Positions 27,389 through 36,432 are shown, counted from the stretch's first letter. The stretch: DNA of 46,757 nt from Planctomycetaceae bacterium (GCA_021297795.1 JAJTGL010000009.1:1-46757); one strand, 5' to 3'. The notes: generated by a model not told the origin, from the letters alone. Numbers and translations are program-made.

Positions 27389-28102
27389 TCACTTGCGACG
27401 ACGGAGGAGACCGACGCCCACGAGGCCGAGGCCCGCGAGGATCGCCGGAGCACCGATCGGAACAACGATCAGCTGATCCTGGGCCGACGGGTTGGTCAGG
27501 CCGAGGAGGTTGTCGCCGATGGAGCCGAAGCCGCCCGTGCCGAGGCTGGCGAGCATCGCGGCAGCGCCGACGAAGCCGCTCGAGCCGGCAGCCTGGGACT
27601 GGAACGCGCCCTTCTCGAGGCTGAGCTGGGAAACCGCACCAGCGGCGTCCGCAGCGGTGATGTTCTCGTGGGTGATCTCGTAGAGCGCGAGCTGGAAGGC
27701 CGAGGCCTCCGCAGCCGTGTCGATGAACTTGTAGTAGCGCTTGTAGAGGTCCTGGACGAGGGTCGCCTTGACGGCGCCCATGTTGCCCGGGCTACCCGGC
27801 TCGTCCGGCACGTTCTCAGGGGCGACGATGGCAAACGTGTAGGTGTTGCCAGCGGTCACGCCTTCGAAGAGCTGGGCGCAGAACGTCACGCGCGAACGAC
27901 CGCTCGCGGAGGTGAAGTTGTGCTGGCCGCAGACGATGTTGTAGAACGACGCGGGGCCGCGGGCGTCCCAGCTGCGGGAAGCGTTGTAGGACACGCGGTT
28001 CGAACCGTTGAGACCGTAACCATCGAAGGTCAGGGTCATGTTGGTCGCAGAGGCCGCGGTGGCGGCGCAAAGCGTACCGAGAATGGCAAAGCCGATCTTC
28101 AT
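27389..28102 (-). CDS. Secreted protein with PEP-CTERM-like sorting tag
   Basis: 237 residues. The signal peptide is MKIGFAILGTLCAATAASA. The C-terminus has the three-part exosortase tag: a short Pro motif (VVPIGAP), a hydrophobic segment (AILAGLGLVGVGLL) and a basic end (RRRK). The Pro motif is VPIGAP rather than the usual VPEP, so the match is atypical. The middle region (SFYNIVCGQHNFTSASGRSR, LALYEITHENI) resembles other tagged planctomycete proteins that lack a known enzyme fold. It is the natural candidate substrate of the exosortase at 18714. ATG at 28102 is supported by AGAGGAAG seven bases upstream. It has its own promoter and a strong terminator, suggesting high, independent expression. 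Confidence 0.82.
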   Translation of the reverse strand: MKIGFAILGTLCAATAASATNMTLTFDGYGLNGSNRVSYNASRSWDARGPASFYNIVCGQHNFTSASGRSRVTFCAQLFEGVTAGNTYTFAIVAPENVPDEPGSPGNMGAVKATLVQDLYKRYYKFIDTAAEASAFQLALYEITHENITAADAAGAVSQLSLEKGAFQSQAAGSSGFVGAAAMLASLGTGGFGSIGDNLLGLTNPSAQDQLIVVPIGAPAILAGLGLVGVGLLRRRK

Positions 28103-28168
28103 CTTTCTTCCTCTTGTTGGAAACACACCTGCTCAGCGACATCCACCACGGAGGCCGAGAGTCGGTCG

Positions 28169-28196
28169 AGGATACCGCGAATGAGTTTCTTGTCAA
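28169..28196 (-). promoter_or_regulatory. Sigma-70-like promoter of the sorting-tag gene
   Basis: On the minus strand, TTGACA (complement of 28191-28196) and TATCCT (complement of 28169-28174) are separated by 16 bases. The -35 box is a perfect consensus and the -10 box matches four of six. Transcription would start near 28162, giving a leader of about 60 bases that ends in a strong ribosome-binding site. Confidence 0.6.
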
Positions 28197-28340
28197 CTGC
28201 GAGGCCTTCGTTTCTGTCAGGAAATCGCCCGAGTTCCTTCCAAGCAGGAACCCTCCCTCAGCCGATATCTTGCCTCAGCCCTGTAACCTGTTCGTTTCCG
28301 TCAATACACCGCCTATTTCCTGCATCATCACCGGGACACA

Positions 28341-29951
28341 ATGAAGCGAAACCGACTCATTCAGAATCCACGGTTCCTGCGCACAATTTCACTTGTTCTC
28401 GGAACAATCGGCATCCTTACAGGTGATAGCCTCGCGTCCAGCGTCACGGAAGGCATCTCGGGGGGCTTCCAGGCACGAGGCCTCGAGGCGCAGATCGAGG
28501 AGGCGGCGAACGCGTCCGGACTGGGGCGGTCGCTCAGCTACTCCGTCGTGCGGGTCTCCGATGGCGCGACCATTTCCGAAGGCAACAGCGGTCTTCCGTT
28601 CAAGCCCGCGAGCAACCTCAAGGTGTTCACCTCCGGCGAGGCACTCGCCGAGCTCGGTGCGGATTTCCGATTCCGCAACTCGATCCGCTTCGACGCCGCG
28701 ACGGCCCGCGTGACGGTCGTCGGCTGCGGTGATCCCGCCCTCGGCGATCCCGAGGCGCTCGCGCGGAACCCGGTCGTCGATGCAGCAGGAAACGTGCACC
28801 CCAGAGTGCGCGCCGACCAACTCGTCGGCTGGTGGGCTGATCAGGTCGTGGCGGCCGGCGCCACGCGCATCAGTGAACTGGTGATCGATGCGCGCGTGTT
28901 CGATTCCGTCTGCTACAACCCGACTTGGCCATCGGACCAACGCACCCGTCCCTACTGCGCCGAGGTCTGGGGGTTCAACTTCCACGCCAACATGATGTTC
29001 ATCGGCGCCGCGGCGCGGAGCGGAAAGGTCGCGATCGACCGCATGGAGCCCGCGTTCGACTGGACCGTGGCACGCAACACCGCGCAGGCCGGACCTGCGA
29101 AATCCAAGTCCACGTTCGTGGTCACCCGAAACGCAACCTCGAGCAACCTCACGATCTCCGGCCGTCTGCCCTCGGGCGAGCGAGCCGACGTCGATCTCTC
29201 CGTGCACGACGCGCCGAGCCTCTTCGCCGAGTTGCTCGCTCGCGCGCTTCGCGCCCGTGGCGTGGAGGTCGGGACCGCTCGCGTGGCGACATCGACAGAT
29301 CCGGCACCGGCCGGCGCGACCGTCGGCGTGATCGAGACCCCGATCGCGGTCGTGCTCAAGCGCACGAACACCGACAGCGCGAATCTCTACGCCGAGAGCC
29401 TGCTCAAGCGCCTTGGCGCCGCACGGGCGAACCGCGGCGGCGCAACTGAGCCGGGACCGGGGTGGATCGCCGGCTCCTGGGCGAACGGAACCGCCGCACT
29501 GCGGGATTCGGTTGTGGAGCGGATCGGCTCCCGCGCTGAGGGATTCGTCTTTGCCGACGGCTGCGGCCTGTCGCACTCGAATCGCGTGACCGCGGGCGGA
29601 ACCGCCGCATGGCTCCGGTCGATCGCACTCGACCATCGGATCGCCGGCACCTTCCGCGACAGCCTCGCCGTCGCGGGCGAGAGCGGCACCGTGAAGGCGC
29701 GGTTCGGACCGATTGCCGCAAGCCCGGTGCGAGTCCACTGCAAGACTGGCTACATCAACGGTGTCAGCACGCTCAGCGGCCTGATCACCGCACCCTCAGG
29801 CGAGCAACTCGCCTTCAGCATCCTTGCGAACGGACTGGAAAAGGTCGGGACCGATCGGGCGAGGAAGGCACAAGAGGCGATCGTGACGCACGCCGTACGC
29901 TGGCTCGAGGCAAACACGACTGCCCGTACGCAGGCGACCGCAGAGCCCTGA
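28341..29951 (+). CDS. dacB: D-alanyl-D-alanine carboxypeptidase/endopeptidase, PBP4 type
   Basis: 536 residues with an N-terminal signal sequence (hydrophobic core about 13-27). All three penicillin-binding motifs are present: Ser91-Asn-Leu-Lys94 in KPASNLKVFTSG, Ser346-Ala-Asn348 in TDSANLYAESLLK, and Lys468-Thr-Gly470 in CKTGYINGVSTLSG. FADGCGLSHSNRVT is typical of peptidase family S13. It trims or cuts peptidoglycan cross-links in the periplasm. It is transcribed divergently from the sorting-tag gene, with 238 bases between them that are less GC-rich than the surroundings. The Shine-Dalgarno sequence is weak (GGGA five bases before the ATG). It is followed after ten bases by the permease. 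Confidence 0.93.
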   Translation: MKRNRLIQNPRFLRTISLVLGTIGILTGDSLASSVTEGISGGFQARGLEAQIEEAANASGLGRSLSYSVVRVSDGATISEGNSGLPFKPASNLKVFTSGEALAELGADFRFRNSIRFDAATARVTVVGCGDPALGDPEALARNPVVDAAGNVHPRVRADQLVGWWADQVVAAGATRISELVIDARVFDSVCYNPTWPSDQRTRPYCAEVWGFNFHANMMFIGAAARSGKVAIDRMEPAFDWTVARNTAQAGPAKSKSTFVVTRNATSSNLTISGRLPSGERADVDLSVHDAPSLFAELLARALRARGVEVGTARVATSTDPAPAGATVGVIETPIAVVLKRTNTDSANLYAESLLKRLGAARANRGGATEPGPGWIAGSWANGTAALRDSVVERIGSRAEGFVFADGCGLSHSNRVTAGGTAAWLRSIALDHRIAGTFRDSLAVAGESGTVKARFGPIAASPVRVHCKTGYINGVSTLSGLITAPSGEQLAFSILANGLEKVGTDRARKAQEAIVTHAVRWLEANTTARTQATAEP

Positions 29952-29961
29952 GATCCGCACC

Positions 29962-31740
29962 ATGGAAGCATCCGCGATCATCGCGCTCGTCTGCGTCGGC
30001 ATCACGCTCGCGCTCCTCGTTCGGGGGCGCATCGCGAACGACATCGTGATGGCGGGCGGCATCGGCCTCCTCGTGCTTACCGGATCGCTGACCCCGAAGG
30101 ACGCCTTCTCGGGCCTCGCCAGCCCCTCGATCATCACGATCGCGCTCCTGCTCGTGGTATCGCAGGGCGTGATCGAGACCGGCCTCATCCAGTGGGTCGG
30201 CCCGGCGCTCTTCGGTCGGGCGAAGTCGGTCGCCGTCGCACAGGCGAGGCTCATGATCCCGGTTGCCGCGATCTCCGCGTTCATCAACAACACGCCCCTC
30301 GTCGCGATGTGCATCCCGGTCGTCCAGGACTTCTCGAAGCGCACGAAGATCGCGCCCGGAAAGCTCTTCATCCCGCTCACCTACGCGGCCACCCTCGGCG
30401 GCGTCTGCTCGCTGATCGGAACGAGCACGAACCTCGTCGTGAACGAGATGTGGACGAAGTCGGGCCGCGAGTCGTTCGCGCTGTTCGACATCGCGCCAGT
30501 CGGCATCCCCGTTGCCATCGCGGGCATCGCTTACATCCTCATCGCCGGACGATGGCTGCTGCCCGAAAGCGGAAAGGTCGAGCTCTCGACCTCGGATCCA
30601 CGCAGCTACACGGTCGAGATGCTCGTCGCGGGCGCACCCATCGCCGGCAAGTCGGTCGAGGGCGCGAACCTCCGCGGCCTCGAGGGCCTCTACCTTGCGG
30701 AGATCGCGCGCGGCGACGAGATCATCTCGCCGGTCGAACCGACGACCATGCTGGCGACGGGCGATCGTCTCTTCTTCGTCGGCGACGTGGCGAGCGTGGT
30801 GCAGCTTCAGAAGCTGCGCGGCCTCGCGCCGGCGACCGATCAGGTCGCGAAGCTCGGCCGCGACCGCTTCCGCCGCTTCCTCGTCGAGGCGGTCGTCAGC
30901 GACTCGAGCCCCCTGCTCGGAAAGACGCTGCGCGAATCCCGGTTCCGCAACGTCTACGGCGCGGTCGTGATCGCGATCTCGCGGAACGGCGCGCGCATCG
31001 AGAACACCAAGCTCGGCACCGTCGTCCTCAAGGAGGGCGACGTGCTCCTCCTCGAGACGAAGGAGGCGTTCGTCAACGCCTACGGGGCATCGCGCGACTT
31101 CCTGCTCGTGCGTCGCATCGAGGATTCGGAGCCGGTGCGGCACGAGCGCGCGCCGATCGCCGGGCTGATCCTCCTCGGCGTGATCCTCACGGCGACGTTC
31201 CAGCCCTTCGGATTCGAGATGTTCCACGCCGCGCTCGCCGGCGCCGGCCTCATGATCGCCACCCGCTGCTGCACGGGCGCGCAGGCGCGCCGCGCGCTGA
31301 ACGTGCGGCTCATCTTCGTGATCGCGGGCTCGATCGCGCTCGGCACTGCCCTGGAGAAGTCCGGGGTGGCCGGGTTCTTTGCAGAGAAACTCGCCGCCAT
31401 CAGCGCCGGCAACATGCTTGCCACGATCGCGGCACTCTATTTCGCCACCTTCATCCTCACCGAACTTCTCTCGAATGCGACGGCCGCCGCGCTCGTCTTC
31501 CCGATCGCGCTCAACGCGGCGACCGCTGAGTCCGGCGGATTCGATCCGACGTTCGCCGCGATCATCGTGATGTTCGGAGCGAGCGCGAGTTTCGCGACAC
31601 CGATCGGCTACCAGACGAATCTCATGGTGCAGGGCCCGGGCGGCTACCGGTTCTCCGACTACATGAAGATCGGACTCCCGCTTGGACTGATCACCGGAAC
31701 CGTGGCCGTCACCGCGATCTGGATCATGGCGCGAACGTGA
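29962..31740 (+). CDS. SLC13-family permease with two RCK_C (TrkA_C) domains
   Basis: 592 residues. Membrane segments at the N- and C-terminal ends flank a soluble central part (about 200-390) made of two TrkA_C-like domains, for example VEMLVAGAPIAGKSVEGANL and LVEAVVSDSSPLLGKTLRES. The membrane half has FINNTPLVAMCIPVVQDFSK and SLIGTSTNLVVNEMW, and later ASFATPIGYQTNLMVQGPGG, the paired SLC13/ArsB transporter signatures. Similar proteins include the sulfate-related SAC1/SLT transporters of algae and cyanobacteria. With cysQ next and sulfate-activation genes beyond, sulfate import is a reasonable inference, although dicarboxylate or arsenite transport cannot be excluded from sequence. Confidence 0.85.
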   Translation: MEASAIIALVCVGITLALLVRGRIANDIVMAGGIGLLVLTGSLTPKDAFSGLASPSIITIALLLVVSQGVIETGLIQWVGPALFGRAKSVAVAQARLMIPVAAISAFINNTPLVAMCIPVVQDFSKRTKIAPGKLFIPLTYAATLGGVCSLIGTSTNLVVNEMWTKSGRESFALFDIAPVGIPVAIAGIAYILIAGRWLLPESGKVELSTSDPRSYTVEMLVAGAPIAGKSVEGANLRGLEGLYLAEIARGDEIISPVEPTTMLATGDRLFFVGDVASVVQLQKLRGLAPATDQVAKLGRDRFRRFLVEAVVSDSSPLLGKTLRESRFRNVYGAVVIAISRNGARIENTKLGTVVLKEGDVLLLETKEAFVNAYGASRDFLLVRRIEDSEPVRHERAPIAGLILLGVILTATFQPFGFEMFHAALAGAGLMIATRCCTGAQARRALNVRLIFVIAGSIALGTALEKSGVAGFFAEKLAAISAGNMLATIAALYFATFILTELLSNATAAALVFPIALNAATAESGGFDPTFAAIIVMFGASASFATPIGYQTNLMVQGPGGYRFSDYMKIGLPLGLITGTVAVTAIWIMART

Positions 31741-31798
31741 GACGCGCCCCGTGCTCCGCCCATCGACAAACCGAAGACCCGTCACTCGAGAGCCCACC

Positions 31799-32785
31799 AT
31801 GCAAGATGCCATTCTCGCCGCGATGAAGGACGCCGTCCTCAAGGCGGCCGTCGCCACCCGATCCGTGCACGCCTCGACCGCGATCGACGGCGTGTCGAAG
31901 GACGACAAGAGCCCGGTGACCGTCGCCGACTGGGCGAGCCAGGCCGTGGTGTCGCTCGAGCTCGCGCGCGCCGGACATGGCGCGATTCCGCTGGTCGGCG
32001 AAGAGGAGGCCGCGACGCTGCGCGCCCCCGAGAGCGCCGCGTTGCGCGCCCGCGTGGTCGAGGCGGTCGGACGCGCGCTGGGACCGGTCGGCGAGGATGC
32101 CGTCCTCACCGCGATCGATCGCGGCCGCGCAACGCCTGGAGCGCGCTTCTTCACGCTCGATCCGGTCGACGGCACGAAGGGCTTCCTGCGCCGACAGCAG
32201 TACGCGATCTCGCTTGCGCTCATCGAACAGGGCAACGTGGTCGCCGGCGTGGTGGGATGCCCGAACCTGCCGGCCGCCGGGACCAACTACGACGAGGCCG
32301 ATGCGCTGGGAACCCTTGCGTGGGCGACGCGGGGTGGCGGCGCATTCGGATGCGCAGGCGACCAGACGTCACGCGCGCGGCGACTCTCGATCGCGCCGTG
32401 GAGCGCGGGCTCGCCGGTCCGCGCCTGCGAGTCGGTCGAGAGCGGACACTCGAAGCAGGATCTCTCCGCCGAACTGCTCGCGGAGCTCGGCAGCCCCGGC
32501 ACTCCGGCGCGGCTCGACAGCCAGTCGAAGTACGTGGTCGTCGCGCGTGGCGGAGCCGATGCCTATCTCCGTCTTCCCACGAAGAAGGACTATCGGGAGA
32601 AGATCTGGGATCACGCGGCGGGCGCGCTCGTCGCGAGCGAGTCGGGCGCACGCGTCTGCGACGTCGACGGAAAGCCGCTCGACTTCAGCCAGGGTCGCGA
32701 ACTGACGACGAACCGTGGCGTCTTCGCAGGCCACCCCGATGCGGTGGCGCTGCTGGTCGAGGCGTTCCGGCGACGCGGGCTCTGA
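31799..32785 (+). CDS. cysQ: 3'(2'),5'-bisphosphate nucleotidase (PAP phosphatase)
   Basis: 328 residues of the lithium-sensitive phosphatase family. The metal-binding residues are in DKSPVTVADWASQ, VGEEEA, LDPVDGTKGF (the family signature) and IWDHAAGALVASESG. It removes the 3' phosphate of PAP, the by-product left by sulfotransferases (and of PAPS), relieving product inhibition. The ATG at 31799 is preferred; the open frame extends 16 codons upstream from 31751, but that stretch shows no family similarity. It is 58 bases after the permease. A dedicated PAP phosphatase close to PAPS-synthesis genes and in the same window as three sulfotransferases is a coherent set. Confidence 0.9.
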   Translation: MQDAILAAMKDAVLKAAVATRSVHASTAIDGVSKDDKSPVTVADWASQAVVSLELARAGHGAIPLVGEEEAATLRAPESAALRARVVEAVGRALGPVGEDAVLTAIDRGRATPGARFFTLDPVDGTKGFLRRQQYAISLALIEQGNVVAGVVGCPNLPAAGTNYDEADALGTLAWATRGGGAFGCAGDQTSRARRLSIAPWSAGSPVRACESVESGHSKQDLSAELLAELGSPGTPARLDSQSKYVVVARGGADAYLRLPTKKDYREKIWDHAAGALVASESGARVCDVDGKPLDFSQGRELTTNRGVFAGHPDAVALLVEAFRRRGL

Positions 32786-32856
32786 CAAACCTGTCGACCA
32801 TCCCCGGATGAACGATCCGCCGACCCGCGCGGGCGCATCCATCGCGTGGATCGCGG

Positions 32857-33468
32857 CTATCGCACGATGCCACGTGCACGAAGCTGCTCGATCAGCCCCG
32901 ACGCGGCTGCGTCCGGGGTCAGTCGGTGCGACTCGAGCAGGATCTCGGGCTGCTCGGGCCTCTCGTAGGGTTGATGGATGCCGGTGAAGTCCTTGATCTC
33001 GCCGGCACGCGCCTTCCGGTAGAGCCCCTTCGGGTCGCGCGACTCGGCCACCTCGAGCGGCACGTCCACGAACGCCTCGAGGAACGGGATCTGCCACTCG
33101 TCGTGCAGGGCACGCACCTGCGCGCGATCGGCACGGAACGGACTGACGAGGCTCGCGAGGACGATGACTCCTGCGTCCGCGAGAATCCGGCAGACTTCCC
33201 CGGTGCGCCTGACGTTTTCGCGGCGATCCTCCGCCGAGAACCCGAGGTTTCGGTTGAGCCCATGGCGAAGATTGTCACCATCGACCCGATAGCAGAGCCG
33301 CCCGGAGCCGACGAGCAGCGATTCGACAGCGACTGCGATCGTGCTCTTGCCCGAGCCCGAGAGGCCCGTGAACCAGATCGTCGCACCCCGCTGACCGAGA
33401 ATCCGCTCTCGGTCCGGTCGGGAGACCGAGCCGCCGTGCCAGACGACATTCGTCGATTTTTCGACCAT
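32857..33468 (-). CDS. cysC: Adenylylsulfate (APS) kinase, stand-alone
   Basis: 203 residues. Walker A GLSGSGKS is at 35-42. [18 protein letters not shown] at 61-78 is the canonical APS-binding segment, followed by [17 protein letters not shown] and [31 protein letters not shown] matches the lid loop. It phosphorylates APS to PAPS, the donor for sulfotransferases. The ATG at 33468 has GAGG six bases upstream; a GTG at 33480 is less likely. It is divergent from cysD across a short region that may hold a shared control site. Unlike the kinase domain of the downstream fusion, it retains all expected residues, so it is probably the main PAPS source here. Confidence 0.95.
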   Translation of the reverse strand: MVEKSTNVVWHGGSVSRPDRERILGQRGATIWFTGLSGSGKSTIAVAVESLLVGSGRLCYRVDGDNLRHGLNRNLGFSAEDRRENVRRTGEVCRILADAGVIVLASLVSPFRADRAQVRALHDEWQIPFLEAFVDVPLEVAESRDPKGLYRKARAGEIKDFTGIHQPYERPEQPEILLESHRLTPDAAASGLIEQLRARGIVR

Positions 33469-33504
33469 GGGAAACCTCACATTGCGCCGTTCGTCGACCG
33501 ATGA

Positions 33505-33519
33505 CCGATACCCTATCGG
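33505..33519. promoter_or_regulatory. Inverted repeat between divergent cysC and cysD
   Basis: CCGATA-CCC-TATCGG lies in the 68 bases separating the cysC start (33468) from the preferred cysD start (33537). Its position in a divergent sulfate-activation promoter region would suit a shared operator. The arms are only six bases long, so this is tentative. Confidence 0.3.
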
Positions 33520-33536
33520 CCCTTTGGAACGCGCGC

Positions 33537-34463
33537 ATGGAAGAAACGAGACTCACACATCTGAAGGAACTCGAGGCGGAGAGCATCCAGATCTTCCGCG
33601 AGGTGGTCGCGAGCTTTGAGCGACCCGTGATGCTCTACTCGATCGGCAAGGACTCGGCGGTGCTGCTGCACCTCGCCATGAAGGCCTTCTACCCCGCCAA
33701 GCCCCCCTTCCCGCTCCTCCACGTCGACACCACGTGGAAGTTCAAGGAGATGTACAAGCTCCGCGACGAGTACGTCGGGAAGGAGCTCGGCCTCGACCTG
33801 ATCGTCTACAAGAACGAGGAGGGCCTGCGCGCGGGCATCAATCCGATCACCCACGGATCGCGCAAGCACACCGACGTCATGAAGACGCAGGCGCTGAAGC
33901 AGGCGCTGGACAAGCACGGCTTCGACGCCGCCTTCGGTGGCGCGCGCCGCGACGAGGAGAAGTCGCGCGCGAAGGAACGTGTCTTCAGCTTCCGCGACCG
34001 GCAGCACCGCTGGGATCCGCGCAACCAGCGCCCCGAGCTCTGGAACATCTACAACACCGAGGTCAACCGTTCTCCCGGGCAGCTGGGCGAGTCGATCCGG
34101 GTGTTCCCGCTGTCGAACTGGACCGAACTCGACGTCTGGCAGTACATCTGGCTCGAGAACATCCGCATCGTGCCGCTCTACTTCGGCGCGGTGCGTCCGG
34201 TGGTCTATCGCCACGGCGTCCCGATCATGGTCGACGACGACCGGCTGCCGCTCGAACCAGGCGAGCAGCCGCAGATGAGGATGATCCGCTTCCGCACGCT
34301 CGGCTGCTACCCGCTCTCGGGTGCGATCGAGTCGCCTGCGGCGACGCTGCCCGAGATCATCAAGGAGATGCTGCAGGCGACGCAGAGCGAGCGCCAGGGC
34401 CGCGTCATCGACCACGATGCCGCGGGCAGCATGGAGGAGAAGAAGAAGGAAGGCTACTTCTGA
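33537..34463 (+). CDS. cysD: Sulfate adenylyltransferase subunit 2
   Basis: 308 residues from this start. [20 protein letters not shown] and [20 protein letters not shown] are the CysD N-terminal and PP-loop sequences. [29 protein letters not shown] and LGCYPLSGA also match. With CysN it makes APS from ATP and sulfate, the GTPase of CysN driving the reaction. The ATG at 33537 is chosen because the protein then begins like known CysD proteins (about 302 residues); an earlier ATG at 33501 would add 12 residues and has no ribosome-binding site. Its stop TGA shares one base with the cysN start, so the two are translationally coupled. Confidence 0.95.
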   Translation: MEETRLTHLKELEAESIQIFREVVASFERPVMLYSIGKDSAVLLHLAMKAFYPAKPPFPLLHVDTTWKFKEMYKLRDEYVGKELGLDLIVYKNEEGLRAGINPITHGSRKHTDVMKTQALKQALDKHGFDAAFGGARRDEEKSRAKERVFSFRDRQHRWDPRNQRPELWNIYNTEVNRSPGQLGESIRVFPLSNWTELDVWQYIWLENIRIVPLYFGAVRPVVYRHGVPIMVDDDRLPLEPGEQPQMRMIRFRTLGCYPLSGAIESPAATLPEIIKEMLQATQSERQGRVIDHDAAGSMEEKKKEGYF

Positions 34464-36405
34464 TGCGCGCCGATTCGAACGCAGCCGAGCAGGAACTGAT
34501 CGAGAAGGACATCGAGGCGTACCTCTCGCGTCACGAGAACAAGGAACTCCTCCGCTTCCTCACCTGCGGGTCCGTCGACGACGGCAAGAGCACCCTCATC
34601 GGGCGCCTGCTGCACGACACCCACATGATCCACGAGGATACGCTGAAGGCCGCCGAGCGCGACTCGAAGTCGATGGGCACCCAGTCGGGTGCGCTCGACC
34701 TCGCGCTGCTCGTCGACGGCCTCAAGAGCGAGCGCGAGCAGGGCATCACGATCGACGTCGCGTACCGCTACTTCACCACCGCGGCGCGCAAGTACATCAT
34801 CGCCGACACGCCGGGCCACGAGCAGTTCACGCGCAACATGGCGACCGGCGCCAGCACCTGCGACCTCGCGATCCTCCTGATCGACGCGCGCCACGGCGTC
34901 GCCGTGCAGACGCGGCGGCACTCGTTCATCACGAGCCTCCTCGGGATCCGCGAGATCGTTGTCGCGGTGAACAAGATGGATCTCGTCGACAACTCGCAGG
35001 CGCGGTTCGACGAGATCGTGGCCGACTACAAGGCCTTTGCCGCGAAGCTTCCGGCGCGCAACATGCGGTTCATCCCGATGTCGGCGCTCAACGGCGACAA
35101 CGTCGTGCACCGCAGTGCGTCGATGCCGTGGTACACGGGGCCGACGCTCCTCGAGCACCTCGACACCGTCCCACTCGCTGGCCGCCGCAACCTCGTCGAC
35201 TTCCGTTTCCCCGTGCAGTGGGTGAACCGGCCGAACCTCGACTTCCGCGGCTTCACCGGCACGGTCGCTGGCGGCTGCGTGAAGCCAGGCGACCGCGTGA
35301 TGGTGCTTCCGTCGCGGAAGACGTCGACCGTCACCCGCATCGTGACCTTCGATGGCGATCTCGCACAGGCAACGCCCCCGCTTTCGGTCACGCTCACGCT
35401 CGCGGACGAGATCGACTGCGCGCGCGGCGACATGCTTGTCCACCCGGGCAACGAGCCGCACGTTGCGCAGGACGTCTCCAGTCGCCGCTCGTCCAGGGCA
35501 AGGAGTACATCCTCAAGCACGGGCCGAACAAGACGCCGGCGAGCATCACCGCGGTCGTCCACCGCGTCGACGTGAACACGCTCGACCGCTCGGCGGCACC
35601 CGCGCTCGCCCTCAACGACATCGGTCAGGTGCGCATCCGCACCAGCCGGCCGCTCGTCTACGACGGCTACACGAAGAACCGCGCGACCGGTGCGTTCATC
35701 CTCATCGACCGACTCACCAACATGACGGCGGGCGCAGGCATGCTGCTCGATCCGTCCGAGGCTGGAGACGGTCACTGGCAGGACACGCCGCAGGGCGGAC
35801 ACCTCGCGCCCTCGGGCCGCGTGGTGAGCGCCGAGGAGCGCGAGAAGCGCCTCGGACAGAAGCCGTTCACGATCCTCTTCACCGGCCTCTCGGGCTCGGG
35901 CAAGACGGAGATCGCGCGCGCGGTCGAACGAAGACTCTTCGATCTCGGTCGCTTCGGCGCCGTCGTCGACGGCCCCGCGCTCCGCTCGGGCATGAGCCGT
36001 GACCTCGGTTTCTCCCGCGCCGACCGCTCGGAGAACCTCCGCCGCGGCATGGAGCTCGCGAAGGCGATGAACGAGATCGGCCTGGTGGTGCTCGCGAGCT
36101 TCACCGCCCCCGACGCCTCGGTGCGTGCGAAGGCACGTGAACTCGTCGGTGGCGCCCAGTTCGCGCTCGTCCACGTGTCGACACCGCTCGACGCGTGCCG
36201 ACGGCGCGATCCGGTGGGTCTCTACCGCGACGCCGCGCAGGGCTCGGTCAAGGATGTTCCGGGCGTCGACTTCGAGTACGACCAGCCGTCGGACGCGGAT
36301 CTCACGATCCCGTTCCACGATCTGGGAGCACCCGATGTGGCGATCCGCACCGCCGTCGAGCGCGTGATGGCGCTGCTCGACGCGCGTGGCGTGATCCGGA
36401 AGTAG
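34463..36405 (+). pseudogene. cysNC: CysN-CysC fusion (sulfate adenylyltransferase GTPase + APS kinase), frameshifted
   Basis: The first part (34463 to the frame's stop at 35575) is CysN up to about residue 337: [36 protein letters not shown] and a domain-2 segment ending [17 protein letters not shown]. Homology then jumps to another frame near 35480 ([20 protein letters not shown]), continues through CysN domain 3 (TGAFILIDRLTNMTAGAGML) and ends in an APS kinase domain ([20 protein letters not shown]) at 36405. Compared with CysN relatives, about 22 bases are missing at the junction, removing the conserved EAMxxWM strand and shifting the frame. A translated protein would stop after about 205 junk-free bases at most past the break. 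The kinase domain has DGPALRSGM where DGDNxRHGL is usual. This could be a genuine loss or a sequence error. Confidence 0.85.
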
Positions 36406-36432
36406 GCGGAAGCACGAGGACGTCGGCGGAAC

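Noticed and set aside
34463-36405. Programmed ribosomal frameshift in cysNC
   Set aside because: No slippery heptamer is seen at the junction, and the missing 22 bases of conserved sequence are better explained by a deletion.
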